Assembly (NCBI GenBank): GCA_027621295.1
Contig: JAQCBR010000026.1
Location: forward strand, 1-38,697
Source of the DNA: Planctomycetota bacterium
Lineage (GTDB): Bacteria; Planctomycetota; UBA1135; UBA2386
Length of the DNA: 38,697 nucleotides
Direction of reading: 5' to 3'
Numbering within the stretch: position 1 is the stretch's first letter; each line of letters starts with the position of its first letter. Both the position numbers and the translations under genes were made by a program. Below the pieces are notes generated by a model. It saw nothing but the letters and a program-made list of their open reading frames with translations. It made no database searches and was not told the origin of the DNA. Shown here piece after piece: positions 8,849 to 19,435 of this stretch.

Positions 8849-11254
8849 TCAGACCAGTCTCGCCCGCTTGCGCAGGATCCACTCGGCTCCCAGGACGGTC
8901 AGCAGTGCCACCAGACTCCAGAAGCTGTCCCAGACCGGGTGCGTCGAGCGGTCGACCTCGGTCTCGAAGCCGCGCCGAGCGTTCAGCGGTGCGGCCAGCG
9001 CGCCGACGTCGGCCAGGAACACGTGCAGGCCGTCCTTCGACCGGGATGCGATCCGGGCGAGCGCCTCGCTGTCCTGGCTCGAGTCGGCGATCTCGGCGTC
9101 CGGGATCTGGACCAGCACATCCTCGCGGGCGAGCACCTCGGCGCCCGGATTGTCCCCGTCGAACACGAGGAAGCTGTAGCTGCCCGGTTCGTCGAGCGTG
9201 AACCGGCCCTCGTAGCTGCCCGGCTCTGCGGTCAGTGGTCGGAGCAGGCGGCGATCGGGCTCCCCGTCCGCACCGCGGAGGAAGATCGCGAACTGGTCCT
9301 GGATCAGCGGCTGGAACTCGGCGTCCTCGGCGAGCGCGGTCACGGTCACCTGGCCGCCGGTGTCCACCGTCGCCCGATCGACGCGCAGCGCGACCCGGGA
9401 GTCGCGGCGCGCGAGCCGGCCGCTGGCCAGGTGGCGCACGACGTTGCGCCAGAAGCGGTCGTGCCACTTCTCGCCGTACGGGTTCCGCCAGCGCCAGCTC
9501 TCGTCGGTCGCGAGGAAGAACGTGTGGCCGCGCGGGTAGTAGCTCGTCGCCGCGATCACGCGCTGCCCGTAGCGGTTGCGGTCCTCGGGGTGGCGGAGCA
9601 GGACCTCGGCACCCGCCTTCGCCTGCTGGACCGGGTAGTAGAGGCTGAGAGGCCGGAAGCCGCGCTGCCAGAGCACGGCGTTGTTCTCGGGCTCGCGGCG
9701 CAGCAGCACGATGTCGTGCGGGTTCGCCGGGTCCTCGAGCTGGGGCAGGAACTCGCGGTTGCGCTCCAGGAGGCGCGCGTCCTCGCGGGGCTCGAGGACC
9801 ACCGGCAGCAGGTCCTCGAGCGGCGTGCCGCGGTAGCTCTCCGGCATCGCCTGCTCGCCCCAGAGGAAGCCGACCCCGCCCCCCGACTCGACGAACTCGA
9901 CGAGGAGCTGGAGCCACGCCGAGACCTGCTCCTCGGTGGGGGCGATCCGTTCGGGTGGGACGTCGCCGAGCAGGATCACCTGGTACTGCATCAGCTCTTC
10001 GCGCGAGCGGGGGATGTCGCGCAGCGGCTCCAGCTCCTCGCTGTGCTCCTGCGGGAAGGACTTGCTCGCGTCGCAGAGGTAGCACTGCGCGACGATGCTC
10101 GGGTCGACGCGGAGCAGCGCGTTCTTGATGTACCGGTAGTCCCAGCGCGGCAGGTCGTCGATGTAGAGGACGCGGATCTTCTGGTCGTCGACGCGCAGGA
10201 AGCGGATGGCGGTGTTGTCGTCGAAGCTCGTCTCCTCCGGCGTCTCGGAGACCGCGAAGCGGAGCGTGTGGTCGCCCGGCTCCTCGAACGCGTGGTAGAG
10301 GCGGACCTCGACCGGGACGTGGTCGGCGCCGAGGACCGCGCGCTCGCTGGCCAGCGGGACGAACGGACCTCCGTCGCGTGAGCCCTCGAGCGTGACCGTG
10401 ACGTCTCGTCCCTCGAGCCCCTCGGCGTCGAGCGTGCACTGCAGCACCAGCTCCTCGCCCGCGAGCGCATCCTTGGGGCCTGCCGGTCCGATGATGCGCA
10501 CGTTGCGCGGCGGGTTCGGATCGCCGACGCCCACCGTGTGGACGGCGATGTCGTTGAGCCGGTACTTCTCGGCGACCTCCGCAGGATCGAGGCCAGCATT
10601 GCTGCGCCCGTCGGACACGAGGACCACCGCGTCGAGGTTCGCCGCGCTGGCGGTCGCGAGGTGGAGGTCGAGCGCGTCGCCCAGGTGGGAGCGGGCCCCG
10701 CGGCTCGACAACTCGGTCAGGTCGCGGATCGGCAGCGGCTTGCGGACGAAGCGGTAGAGGCGGACGTCGTGCTGCTCGCGGAGCGATGCCAGCAGACCAT
10801 CCGGCTTCTCGAGCACGCGCTGCACGAGGTCGGCACGCGTGTGCGTCGCGAGCTCGGACACGCCGGCGGCGGCCGCGAGCGACTGCCGCTGCGCCTCGTC
10901 GGGGTAGGTGTCCCGCCGCTGCATGCTCGCGCTGTCGTCGACGAGCACGTGGACCTGCGTGCGGACCTGCGTGTAACGGACGCGTTCCAGCGCCGGCTGG
11001 AACAGCAGGAACAGGCAGATCGCGATGGCGAGGCCGCGGAGCGCGGTCAGCGTCCAGCGCGTCTTCGGCTCCAGCCTGCCGAGGCCTCCGTACGCCCACC
11101 AGACGAAGAGCACGACCAGAGGCAGCACGACCATCGCCAGGACCCAGGGGGCCGGCAGGTCGAGGAAGAGGAACGACTCCTCGGTCTGGATCGCCGGGGT
11201 CGCTGCGCCTTCGGGGTCCTGGAGGAGCGAGAGCTCGCGGGCGGATGGGATCAT
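8849..11254 (-). CDS. VWA-domain membrane protein with glutamine-amidotransferase-like domain
   Basis: This 801-residue protein has two N-terminal membrane segments (about 34-54 and 68-86). A von Willebrand A domain follows, with the metal-site motif DDSASM at 106-111 and the later ...VLVSDGRSNAG... strand. Ig-like strands (about 265-350) come next, then a region beginning IRVLYIDDLPRWDYRY that resembles the class-I glutamine-amidotransferase fold seen in many planctomycete VWA proteins; its catalytic triad is not evident. A last membrane helix lies near 775-795, followed by a basic tail. The topology places most of the protein outside the cytoplasm. The start ATG at 11254 overlaps the stop of the BatA-like gene (ATGA). 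It is probably a second VWA partner of the MoxR ATPase. Confidence 0.87.
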   Translation of the reverse strand: MIPSARELSLLQDPEGAATPAIQTEESFLFLDLPAPWVLAMVVLPLVVLFVWWAYGGLGRLEPKTRWTLTALRGLAIAICLFLLFQPALERVRYTQVRTQVHVLVDDSASMQRRDTYPDEAQRQSLAAAAGVSELATHTRADLVQRVLEKPDGLLASLREQHDVRLYRFVRKPLPIRDLTELSSRGARSHLGDALDLHLATASAANLDAVVLVSDGRSNAGLDPAEVAEKYRLNDIAVHTVGVGDPNPPRNVRIIGPAGPKDALAGEELVLQCTLDAEGLEGRDVTVTLEGSRDGGPFVPLASERAVLGADHVPVEVRLYHAFEEPGDHTLRFAVSETPEETSFDDNTAIRFLRVDDQKIRVLYIDDLPRWDYRYIKNALLRVDPSIVAQCYLCDASKSFPQEHSEELEPLRDIPRSREELMQYQVILLGDVPPERIAPTEEQVSAWLQLLVEFVESGGGVGFLWGEQAMPESYRGTPLEDLLPVVLEPREDARLLERNREFLPQLEDPANPHDIVLLRREPENNAVLWQRGFRPLSLYYPVQQAKAGAEVLLRHPEDRNRYGQRVIAATSYYPRGHTFFLATDESWRWRNPYGEKWHDRFWRNVVRHLASGRLARRDSRVALRVDRATVDTGGQVTVTALAEDAEFQPLIQDQFAIFLRGADGEPDRRLLRPLTAEPGSYEGRFTLDEPGSYSFLVFDGDNPGAEVLAREDVLVQIPDAEIADSSQDSEALARIASRSKDGLHVFLADVGALAAPLNARRGFETEVDRSTHPVWDSFWSLVALLTVLGAEWILRKRARLV

Positions 11255-13632
11255 GCGCGCCTCCGGGTCACGAAGCGGGCCAGAGCGGCCTCACCGAGCA
11301 GGAAGAGAAGTGTCAGCCACAGGAACAGTGGGCCGAGTTCGTCCGCGCCGGCATCGACCGCCGACGTCGCGCGCGACGGCAGCGCGGTCAGGATCGCCTC
11401 GACGCCGAGCCGCTCGCGCGCGGATTCGTGGGACAGGTAGAGGAGCTCGCCTTCCGTCGCGTCCGGACAGACCGCGAACTCTTCGACATGGCGCTCGCCG
11501 GAGCCGCCACCGGTCTCGTCGAGCATCATCTCCACTTCGTAGAAGCCGGCCTGCTCGGTGCGTCGGAACGGCGGCAGCGCGTAGCGACCGCCGAGCAGCG
11601 GCGTCGCGTCCTCGCCGACCGGGATCTTGCCGGCACCCGAGTCCTCGGGCACCAGCACCGCGATGTCGGTCGGACGGCTGTCGAGGATCGAAGTCAACGC
11701 GCCGCCGACCTCGACGTTGTGCGCGTCGATCGCGGGCACCGTCAGCCATTCGGCGGCCGGCCACAGCAGGAGGAACGACAGCCCGGCCACCGGCGCGTCG
11801 AGTCGGTTCCACCGCTCCGGCGCGCGGCTGATCGGGGTGGTCGCGAACAGCGCCTTCCCGGCGCCGAACCGCGAGGCGACCCAGAGCGGGCTCCTCTCGG
11901 CGTCGCGGATCGACAGGACGACCTCGCCGAGCACGCGCTGCGGGCCCTCCTCGTCGTCGGCGGACGTCTCTCCCGTTTCGTCCGCGGACTCGGGCGGTCG
12001 CTCGGCGCCGACGTAGCGCCAGATCGGCACGCTCTCGAGGATCTCGACGTAGATGTCCTCCTGGAAGTCGCGGAGCAGCGGGTGGTCGCGCCGCTCGACG
12101 AGGCTGCCGAACCAGCGTTCCGATTCGGGCGCGAAACCCTGTGCCCCGGTCAGCGCCATCGGCATCGGCCCGGTTCCACCCCGGTGGAGATACTCGTTGT
12201 AGCTGTCCGGATCGGTGCGCCGGCCGAAGAGAACCATCAGCCCGGTCCCTCCGCGCACGGCCTCGAGCAGCGCGTCCGAACTCGCCCGATCGAGGCGCGG
12301 CACGTCGGCGAGGATCACGAGGTCGTGGTCCTGGGGTCGGACGCGGCCGGACAGCAGCGCGACGGTGTCGACGACGGTCGGCGCGAACTGCGTGAGATCG
12401 GGTGCGCCTTCTCCGCCAGTCGGGTCGAGCACCTCGATCAGGTGGGTCGCATCCTGGAGGCCGGGGTCCGTCTCGCCGCTGCCTTCGACGACGAGGACGC
12501 GCAGCCGGTCGCGCACATCGACGACGAGGAAACGCTCGTCGTCGTAGGGGAGCGCGTCGCCGTCGAGCGACGCACGGAGCCGGTGGGGGCCGGTCTCGCG
12601 GAGCACGACCTCGAATTCGGCGTCCGCTTCGGCGCCAGCTTCGACGCGGACCGAGCGGCGCGTCGGCTGCCCGCCGTCGATCTCCAGCGTGACCTGCACG
12701 TCGCGGGCCGAGTCGGTCCGGTTCCGGACGGTGACGACCACCGGCAGCGGGACGCGCTCGATCGCGTGTGCCTGGGCGATGCGGAGGTCCTGGATCTGCA
12801 GGTTGTCGGGTGCCTGTGCGTCCTCGCCGCGCACGTCGAAGACGTTGACCTCGGCCTTCTCGCGAATCCGCTTCAGCGCGTCCGCGATCGTGTCCTCGAA
12901 CATCGCCCCGGTCGGTTCGTCGCCGGAGGTCGTGTCCTTTGCCGTCGGCGCGGTCGGGACGTCCTGGTCGACGCCCTCGACGGTCGTGAAGGGGTCCGTG
13001 CCGAGGCTCCGCACCTGGAGGTCGGTGAACAGGTGGACGCGGATCTCCGCGTCGCTCGATTCCTCGACGATCTCCGCGGCCTCGGCGAGCGCATCGGTGA
13101 TCGCTCCGCCGCCGTCGACCGGGAGGCCGAGACCTGCGATCCGTGCCTTGGCGCGCTCGACGTCGATCTCCTCGCGGAGGGGGACGGACGGCCGGATGCC
13201 CTGGACCACCACGGTGATCCGGTTCTGTCCATCCCGGCTGCCGACGCGGTCGAGGAGCGCGGTCGCGAGATCCTTCGCGCGGTCGAACGGCGTGGTCGCG
13301 CCGGCGAGCTCGAGACCCATGCTCGCGCTGTGGTCCAGGACGAGGACGTGGTGTGCGCTGCCGGTGCCGGTGCCCGCGATCCCGGACTCGTCGCGGAGCA
13401 GCGGTCGCGCGATCGCCAGCGCGAGCACGATCGGGATCGCGCAGCGAAGGAGCAGGAGGAGCAGGTTCTCGCGGCGGAGGCGCTTCCGCTGCTTCTTGTA
13501 GGCCGCGAGCAGGAACTCCATCGCCGCCCACTGCCGGCGGCGGAACCGCTGCCGGTTCAGCAGGTGGATGATCAGCGGGACCGCGAAGAGCGCGGCGCCG
13601 ATCAGGAGCGCTGGGTTGAGGAACTGCAGCAA
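11251..13632 (-). CDS. BatA-like VWA-domain membrane protein
   Basis: This 793-residue protein opens with the typical BatA N-terminal signature LQFLNPALLIGAALFAVPLI, then IIHLLNRQRF and an RRRQW...EFLLAA stretch. A second membrane segment lies at about 56-77. The VWA metal site DHSASM is at 100-105. The central part has beta-rich Ig-like segments and a glutamine-amidotransferase-like region, and a membrane helix lies at about 767-785. The start is TTG at 13632: the family signature begins right there and GAGAG lies just upstream. In the Bat (Bacteroides aerotolerance) families such proteins sit in the membrane and are coupled to MoxR and DUF58 proteins, exactly the neighbours found here. It ends in an ATGA overlap with the second VWA gene. 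The substrate is unknown. Confidence 0.9.
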   Translation of the reverse strand: MLQFLNPALLIGAALFAVPLIIHLLNRQRFRRRQWAAMEFLLAAYKKQRKRLRRENLLLLLLRCAIPIVLALAIARPLLRDESGIAGTGTGSAHHVLVLDHSASMGLELAGATTPFDRAKDLATALLDRVGSRDGQNRITVVVQGIRPSVPLREEIDVERAKARIAGLGLPVDGGGAITDALAEAAEIVEESSDAEIRVHLFTDLQVRSLGTDPFTTVEGVDQDVPTAPTAKDTTSGDEPTGAMFEDTIADALKRIREKAEVNVFDVRGEDAQAPDNLQIQDLRIAQAHAIERVPLPVVVTVRNRTDSARDVQVTLEIDGGQPTRRSVRVEAGAEADAEFEVVLRETGPHRLRASLDGDALPYDDERFLVVDVRDRLRVLVVEGSGETDPGLQDATHLIEVLDPTGGEGAPDLTQFAPTVVDTVALLSGRVRPQDHDLVILADVPRLDRASSDALLEAVRGGTGLMVLFGRRTDPDSYNEYLHRGGTGPMPMALTGAQGFAPESERWFGSLVERRDHPLLRDFQEDIYVEILESVPIWRYVGAERPPESADETGETSADDEEGPQRVLGEVVLSIRDAERSPLWVASRFGAGKALFATTPISRAPERWNRLDAPVAGLSFLLLWPAAEWLTVPAIDAHNVEVGGALTSILDSRPTDIAVLVPEDSGAGKIPVGEDATPLLGGRYALPPFRRTEQAGFYEVEMMLDETGGGSGERHVEEFAVCPDATEGELLYLSHESARERLGVEAILTALPSRATSAVDAGADELGPLFLWLTLLFLLGEAALARFVTRRRA

Positions 13633-13659
13633 GGCCGGATCTCTCGGTCGCAGGCCCGG

Positions 13660-14571
13660 TCAGCGGGCGCGCTTGGTCCGCGCCATGCGCGCGGCGAGGT
13701 AGGAGGACAGGGCGACGTCGAGGGGCTGGTCGTTGACGAGGCGGACGTAGTCGGCGCGCTGCGCGAGGCAGCCCTTGCGGACCTTGTCGGTGAAGGCCTC
13801 GATCTCGGCGAGGTAGGCGTCCCGGAGCGCGCTCGGATCGGCGAGCAGCTCGGGCATCTGTTCGAGGCCTTCGAACATCGTCATGCGTTCGAACGGGAAC
13901 TCGAGCTCGTCCCGGTCGAGCACGTGGAAGACGATGACGTCATGGCCGCGCTGTCCGAGCGAGCGGATGCCGCGCAGGACCTCGTCCGCGTCGTCGAACA
14001 GGTCCGAGAACAGCATCACGACCCCGCGCTTGCGGATGGAGCTGGACAGCTCCTGCAGCACGCCGCCGATCCGGGTCTTCTGGTCGGGCTTCGCCTGGTC
14101 GAGGCTCTGGAACAAGTTCGCGAGGTTCTGACGCGTGTTGCTCGACGGCACGCTGCGCATCACCTGGTCGGCGAACAGCGACAGTCCGACCGCGTCCGAC
14201 TGTTGCTGGAGCAGGAAGGCGAGCGAGGCGGCGGCGGTGGCCGCGTAGTCGAACTTGCTCATCCCACCGTCGTGGGCGTAGGCCATCGACTCGCTCTGGT
14301 CGACGAACATCCATGCCCGCAGGTTCGTCTCCTCCTCGAACTCCTTGATGTAGAAGCGCTCGGAGCGGCCGAAGATCTTCCAGTCGATGAACCGGATGTC
14401 GTCGCCGGGGACGTATTCGCGGTGCTGGGCGAACTCGACCGAGACGCCCTTGTAGGGCGACTTGTGCATCCCGGAGATGAACCCCTCGACGACGAGGCGC
14501 GCGCGCACCTCGAGCTTGTCGATCTGGCTCAGGACCTTCGGGTCCAGGTAGTTCTTCGATTCGGTCGCCAT
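13660..14571 (-). CDS. DUF58 domain-containing protein
   Basis: This 303-residue protein carries the DUF58 core: HKSPYKGVSVEF, then REYVPGDDIRFIDWK (residues about 51-65), then ERFYIKEFEEE. A VWA-like metal site, DQSESM, follows at residues 91-96, and the strand VVMLFSDLFDD lies further on. There is no signal peptide or membrane helix, so it should be cytoplasmic or peripheral to the membrane. DUF58 proteins almost always pair with MoxR ATPases, and moxR lies 82 bp upstream here, with the BatA-like gene 27 bp downstream. Its ATG at 14571 is preceded by no obvious Shine-Dalgarno sequence. The length and motif order are normal for the family. The biochemical role is unknown; a link between the ATPase and the VWA proteins is inferred. 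Confidence 0.95.
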   Translation of the reverse strand: MATESKNYLDPKVLSQIDKLEVRARLVVEGFISGMHKSPYKGVSVEFAQHREYVPGDDIRFIDWKIFGRSERFYIKEFEEETNLRAWMFVDQSESMAYAHDGGMSKFDYAATAAASLAFLLQQQSDAVGLSLFADQVMRSVPSSNTRQNLANLFQSLDQAKPDQKTRIGGVLQELSSSIRKRGVVMLFSDLFDDADEVLRGIRSLGQRGHDVIVFHVLDRDELEFPFERMTMFEGLEQMPELLADPSALRDAYLAEIEAFTDKVRKGCLAQRADYVRLVNDQPLDVALSSYLAARMARTKRAR

Positions 14572-14653
14572 CAGCGCGGTGGGAGTCGGAGCCGGGTTCC
14601 GCGCCGCGCGCGAGGGCCATCGCCGATCGCGCGCAGCTCGGAGCCGTGTCGGA

Positions 14654-15718
14654 TCACTGGCTGATCACGCCCGGGAGCCGTCCGTCGGCGAGCGCCGGCG
14701 ACTGGTTGGGCGAGATCTCCGCGAGGAGCCGATCGACGACGGTGTCCGTGGTGACGCCCTCCGCCTCGGCCGCGAAGCTGGTGACGAGACGGTGGCGGAG
14801 CACCGGCTTGGCGACCGCGCGGATGTCTTCGGCGGACACGTAGAAGCGACCCTGGAGCAGCGCGCGGGCCTTCGCGCCCAGCACGAGGAACTGGCTCGAA
14901 CGGGGGCCGGCGCCCCAGGCCAGCCACTCCTTGACCCAGCCTGGCGCTTCGTCGTTGGTCAGGCGTGTCGCCCGGGTGAGGCGGAGCGCGTAGTCGACCA
15001 CGTGGTCGGCGATCGGCACGCGGCGGACGATGCTCTGCAGCGCGAGGATGTCCTCCTTGCCGAGGACGGGGGCGACGTCGTGGTCGCGCGTCTCGGTCGT
15101 GCGGCGGACGATCTCGCGCTCCTCGTCGAAGGTCGGGTAGTCGACCCGGACCATGAACATGAAGCGGTCGAGCTGGGCCTCGGGCAGGGGGTAGGTCCCC
15201 TCCTGCTCGATCGGGTTCTGCGTCGCGAGCACGAAGAACGGCCGGTCGAGGTCGTGGCGCTGGCCGCCGACGGTGACCTGGTACTCCTGCATCGCCTCGA
15301 GGAGCGCCGCCTGGGTCTTCGGCGGGGTCCGGTTGATTTCGTCCGCGAGGACGACGTTCGCGAACACCGGTCCCGGCAGGAACTTGAACAACCGCTCGCC
15401 GGTCGACTTGTCCTGCTGGATGACCTCGGTGCCGGTGATGTCCGACGGCATGAGGTCAGGCGTGAACTGGATGCGGCTGAACGACAGGTTCAGGATCCTC
15501 GACAGCGTCGAGATCATCAGCGTCTTGGCGAGGCCCGGGACGCCGATCAGCAGGCAGTGGCCGCGGCAGAACAGCGCCATGAACAGCTCGTCGATGACCT
15601 CGTCCTGGCCGACGATGATCTTGCGCATCTCGTCCTTCATGGACGCGTACGCCTTCTGCAGCTTCTCCACCTGCTGCAGGTCTTCGGACGAGGGCTGGGT
15701 CGTGTCGTGCTCGGTCAT
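14654..15718 (-). CDS. MoxR-family AAA+ ATPase
   Basis: This 354-residue protein has a Walker A motif GVPGLAKT (59-66), Walker [10 protein letters not shown] (D126, E127) and the MoxR stretches [29 protein letters not shown] and [20 protein letters not shown]. The C-terminal MoxR lid domain follows, including [21 protein letters not shown] used the ATG at 15718. A GTG at 15850 is in frame, but the extra residues are proline-rich, lack conservation features and read as leader DNA. MoxR ATPases are chaperone-like proteins that work with VWA proteins in assembly or metal insertion. It is the first gene of the eight-gene run, and its 214-bp upstream gap probably holds the operon promoter. Confidence 0.96.
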   Translation of the reverse strand: MTEHDTTQPSSEDLQQVEKLQKAYASMKDEMRKIIVGQDEVIDELFMALFCRGHCLLIGVPGLAKTLMISTLSRILNLSFSRIQFTPDLMPSDITGTEVIQQDKSTGERLFKFLPGPVFANVVLADEINRTPPKTQAALLEAMQEYQVTVGGQRHDLDRPFFVLATQNPIEQEGTYPLPEAQLDRFMFMVRVDYPTFDEEREIVRRTTETRDHDVAPVLGKEDILALQSIVRRVPIADHVVDYALRLTRATRLTNDEAPGWVKEWLAWGAGPRSSQFLVLGAKARALLQGRFYVSAEDIRAVAKPVLRHRLVTSFAAEAEGVTTDTVVDRLLAEISPNQSPALADGRLPGVISQ

Positions 15719-15932
15719 GCTCAGAGGGTCGCGCCGCGGATGCGGCGGTTGAAAGGGGCGCGAGGACGGGGTTTGGGGCGCGTCAGCCGGGCCGGGGCCG
15801 GGCGGTCCGGCAAGGTAGCGCAGGAACGGATGGGGTGGGGCGACGAACACTCTTTCGTGCGCGGGCGCCGTGCGGATGGGCGGAAACCCGGACGGTCGGG
15901 TTCTGGTGAAGCTCCCTGCCGATCCCGGCGGC
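15719..15932. other. intergenic region upstream of the moxR operon
   Basis: This 214-bp gap separates the FtsB-like gene from moxR, both on the minus strand. It contains a terminator-like hairpin near the FtsB end. A minus-strand TACCTT hexamer at 15812-15817 fits TANNNT, lies about 93 nt before the moxR ATG and could be a -10 element. No credible small gene was found. The moxR leader would be about 85 nt if this hexamer is used. Confidence 0.4.
15885..15902 (-). terminator. possible intrinsic terminator after FtsB-like gene
   Basis: On the minus strand AACCCG, a six-base loop and CGGGTT form a perfect 6-bp stem. It begins about 31 nt after the stop of the FtsB-like gene and is followed by only a short T run (the stem itself ends in TT, followed by one more T). 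It would separate the upp-tatD-eno group from the moxR operon. The T tract is weak, so this remains tentative. Confidence 0.35.
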
Positions 15933-16319
15933 TCAACGGGATCTTCCCGTCGGTTGGTCGGGGCTGGTCCCTTCGGGGGGCGACGGGTCCGCGGACCCGG
16001 TGTCGAGCTCGCGAGCGACCTCGTCGATCGCCTGCTGCGGCGTCAGGCCGAGGCGGTCGAACTCGACGAGCAGGGTCTCGGGATCCTGGCCGACCTGGCG
16101 GGTCGCGCGGCGGAGCGCACGGATGCGGGACTCGGCCGCGTCGAGGTCGGCACGGAACTGCTCCTCGCGCAGCTCGAGATCCCGGTGCTCGGCGAGTGCC
16201 GGCATCGTGCTGTGCAGGAACAGCAGGGCCAGTGCCCCGAGACATCCGAGACTGACCACCCAGGGGAAGGGGTCGGCCCCGTCGGCGCGGTCCGCCCGAC
16301 CGCTCGATCCACTCGCCAT
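15933..16319 (-). CDS. FtsB/DivIC-like septum-formation protein
   Basis: This 128-residue protein has one membrane helix (about residues 19-38, [20 protein letters not shown]). A charged coiled coil follows ([20 protein letters not shown] and on), and the tail is Pro/Ser/Gly-rich and disordered. Size and layout match FtsB/DivIC, small bitopic divisome proteins that hold FtsL and FtsQ partners. It lies 70 bp after enolase, and an eno-ftsB order is also known from Proteobacteria, which supports the call. I used ATG 16319 because a TAGAAT hexamer sits 8 nt upstream, as in other genes here. Sequence identity to FtsB cannot be judged by eye, so another small TM/coiled-coil protein is possible. Confidence 0.65.
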   Translation of the reverse strand: MASGSSGRADRADGADPFPWVVSLGCLGALALLFLHSTMPALAEHRDLELREEQFRADLDAAESRIRALRRATRQVGQDPETLLVEFDRLGLTPQQAIDEVARELDTGSADPSPPEGTSPDQPTGRSR

Positions 16320-16327
16320 GGCCCCGG

Positions 16328-16333
16328 ATTCTA
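16328..16333 (-). promoter_or_regulatory. putative -10 hexamer (TAGAAT), 8 nt before FtsB-like ATG
   Basis: Minus-strand TAGAAT fits TANNNT and is followed by eight bases (CCGGGGCC) and the ATG at 16319, with no Shine-Dalgarno sequence. Transcription from this hexamer would begin at or within about two bases of the start codon. Confidence 0.5.
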
Positions 16334-16389
16334 GGCGGGGCACCGCGCCCGGCGCAGCAGCATTTCCGGGCGGGCGCAGGGTCCTCCGG

Positions 16390-18490
<2,101 letters not shown>

Positions 18491-18497
18491 GTGCGGC

Positions 18498-19268
18498 TCA
18501 CACCCACGAGTTGGTCAGCAGCTCTCCCATGCCGCCGGCGCCCGGCACGATGTACTGGACGTCGTTCAGGCCGCGCTCCCGCTCCGGGTGCGTGCCGGGC
18601 AGGGTGGCCAGGACCTCGTCGTCCGACATCCCGCGGTCGAAGCGTCCTGTCACGATCTGCACCCCGGGATGCGCGGCGAGCACGCGCTGCACGGCCTCGG
18701 GGGTCACCATCATGTGCATCGCGACGATGGCCCGCGGGCGCCCGCCGCCGAGCGACTCGTAGGCCTCGATCGCGCGGACGACCGTGCCGCCGGTCGCGCC
18801 CATCGGGTCCGGGATCAGCAGCACCGCGTCCTCGATCGTTCCGCCGACCTTGGATCCGTCCATCCGCACGCCGACCACGCGACCGTCCGCATCGGTCTCC
18901 CGTGACATGTTCAGGTAGTCGAGCCGGACGTTCTCTGCGGGAAGCGCCTGGCATGCCGACTCGTAGCAGGTCTGTGCGGGCAGCAGGCCCGCGCGGATCA
19001 CCGAGCACACGACGAGCTGCGTGGTCCGGGACAGGCGAGGGCCCTGGTAGAAGCCGCGGGGCTCGGTCGCGGCCATCCGCGTCGCCACCCGCGCCTGCTC
19101 GACCGGGAAGCTGGCGTCGAGCACGGCGTGCGTGAGGCGCGTGTAGGCGGCGCGCACGAGTGGGGGCAGGTCGGATGTCTGGGTGTCGGGCGAGCCGATC
19201 CGTGCGAGCAGGGACAGCAGGAAGGGCTCGTCGAGGATGCGGAGACGTTCGCCGTAGCGGTGGTTCAT
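18498..19268 (-). CDS. upp: uracil phosphoribosyltransferase-like protein
   Basis: This 256-residue protein carries the PRPP-binding loop of uracil phosphoribosyltransferase in variant form, IPDPMGATGGT (residues 152-162), where the family usually has DPMLATGGS. It also has SVIRAGL (89-95) and the C-terminal uracil-site segment VQYIVPGAGGMGE, the equivalent of the usual GYIVPGLGDAGD. The reaction expected is uracil plus PRPP to UMP (pyrimidine salvage). It is about 45 residues longer than typical enzymes because of extra N-terminal sequence and an insertion before the uracil site (MSDDEVLATLPGTHPERE). It is divergent from the hypoxanthine enzyme. An inverted repeat lies 20 bp before its ATG. 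The substrate is likely but not certain. Confidence 0.85.
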   Translation of the reverse strand: MNHRYGERLRILDEPFLLSLLARIGSPDTQTSDLPPLVRAAYTRLTHAVLDASFPVEQARVATRMAATEPRGFYQGPRLSRTTQLVVCSVIRAGLLPAQTCYESACQALPAENVRLDYLNMSRETDADGRVVGVRMDGSKVGGTIEDAVLLIPDPMGATGGTVVRAIEAYESLGGGRPRAIVAMHMMVTPEAVQRVLAAHPGVQIVTGRFDRGMSDDEVLATLPGTHPERERGLNDVQYIVPGAGGMGELLTNSWV

Positions 19269-19287
19269 CGTCGGTGGTTGGTCGGCG

Positions 19288-19306
19288 CCGCCCCGATCCG
19301 GGGCGG
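19288..19306. repeat. perfect inverted repeat between upp and hpt
   Basis: CCGCCCCG, a three-base spacer ATC and CGGGGCGG form a perfect 8-bp inverted repeat, about 20 bp upstream of the upp ATG. It could be an operator or a 5'-leader hairpin. No T tract follows it. High GC makes such repeats less rare. Confidence 0.4.
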
Positions 19307-19435
19307 GGCCTCGGTTCGGCGTTCGACCGTTGGCAGCGGGGATTCGGAGGTTCGCGGGCCGCCTCGGCGGGTCGGAGGGAAGGCGATTGTCGCCGAATCA
19401 CCGCCGAAATCCGCTACACCTGTGCGGCTCACCCC

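Noticed and set aside
4675-9201. A 1508-codon open frame on the plus strand opposite the propeller gene
   Set aside because: It is Arg/Ala/Glu/Gly-rich with no domain, no signal and no start context. Long antisense frames are expected opposite GC-rich genes, and the minus-strand frame has clear PQQ repeats and a signal peptide.
10786-14664. A 1292-codon plus-strand open frame opposite the VWA, BatA and DUF58 genes
   Set aside because: Low-complexity basic composition, and it runs across three recognised minus-strand genes.
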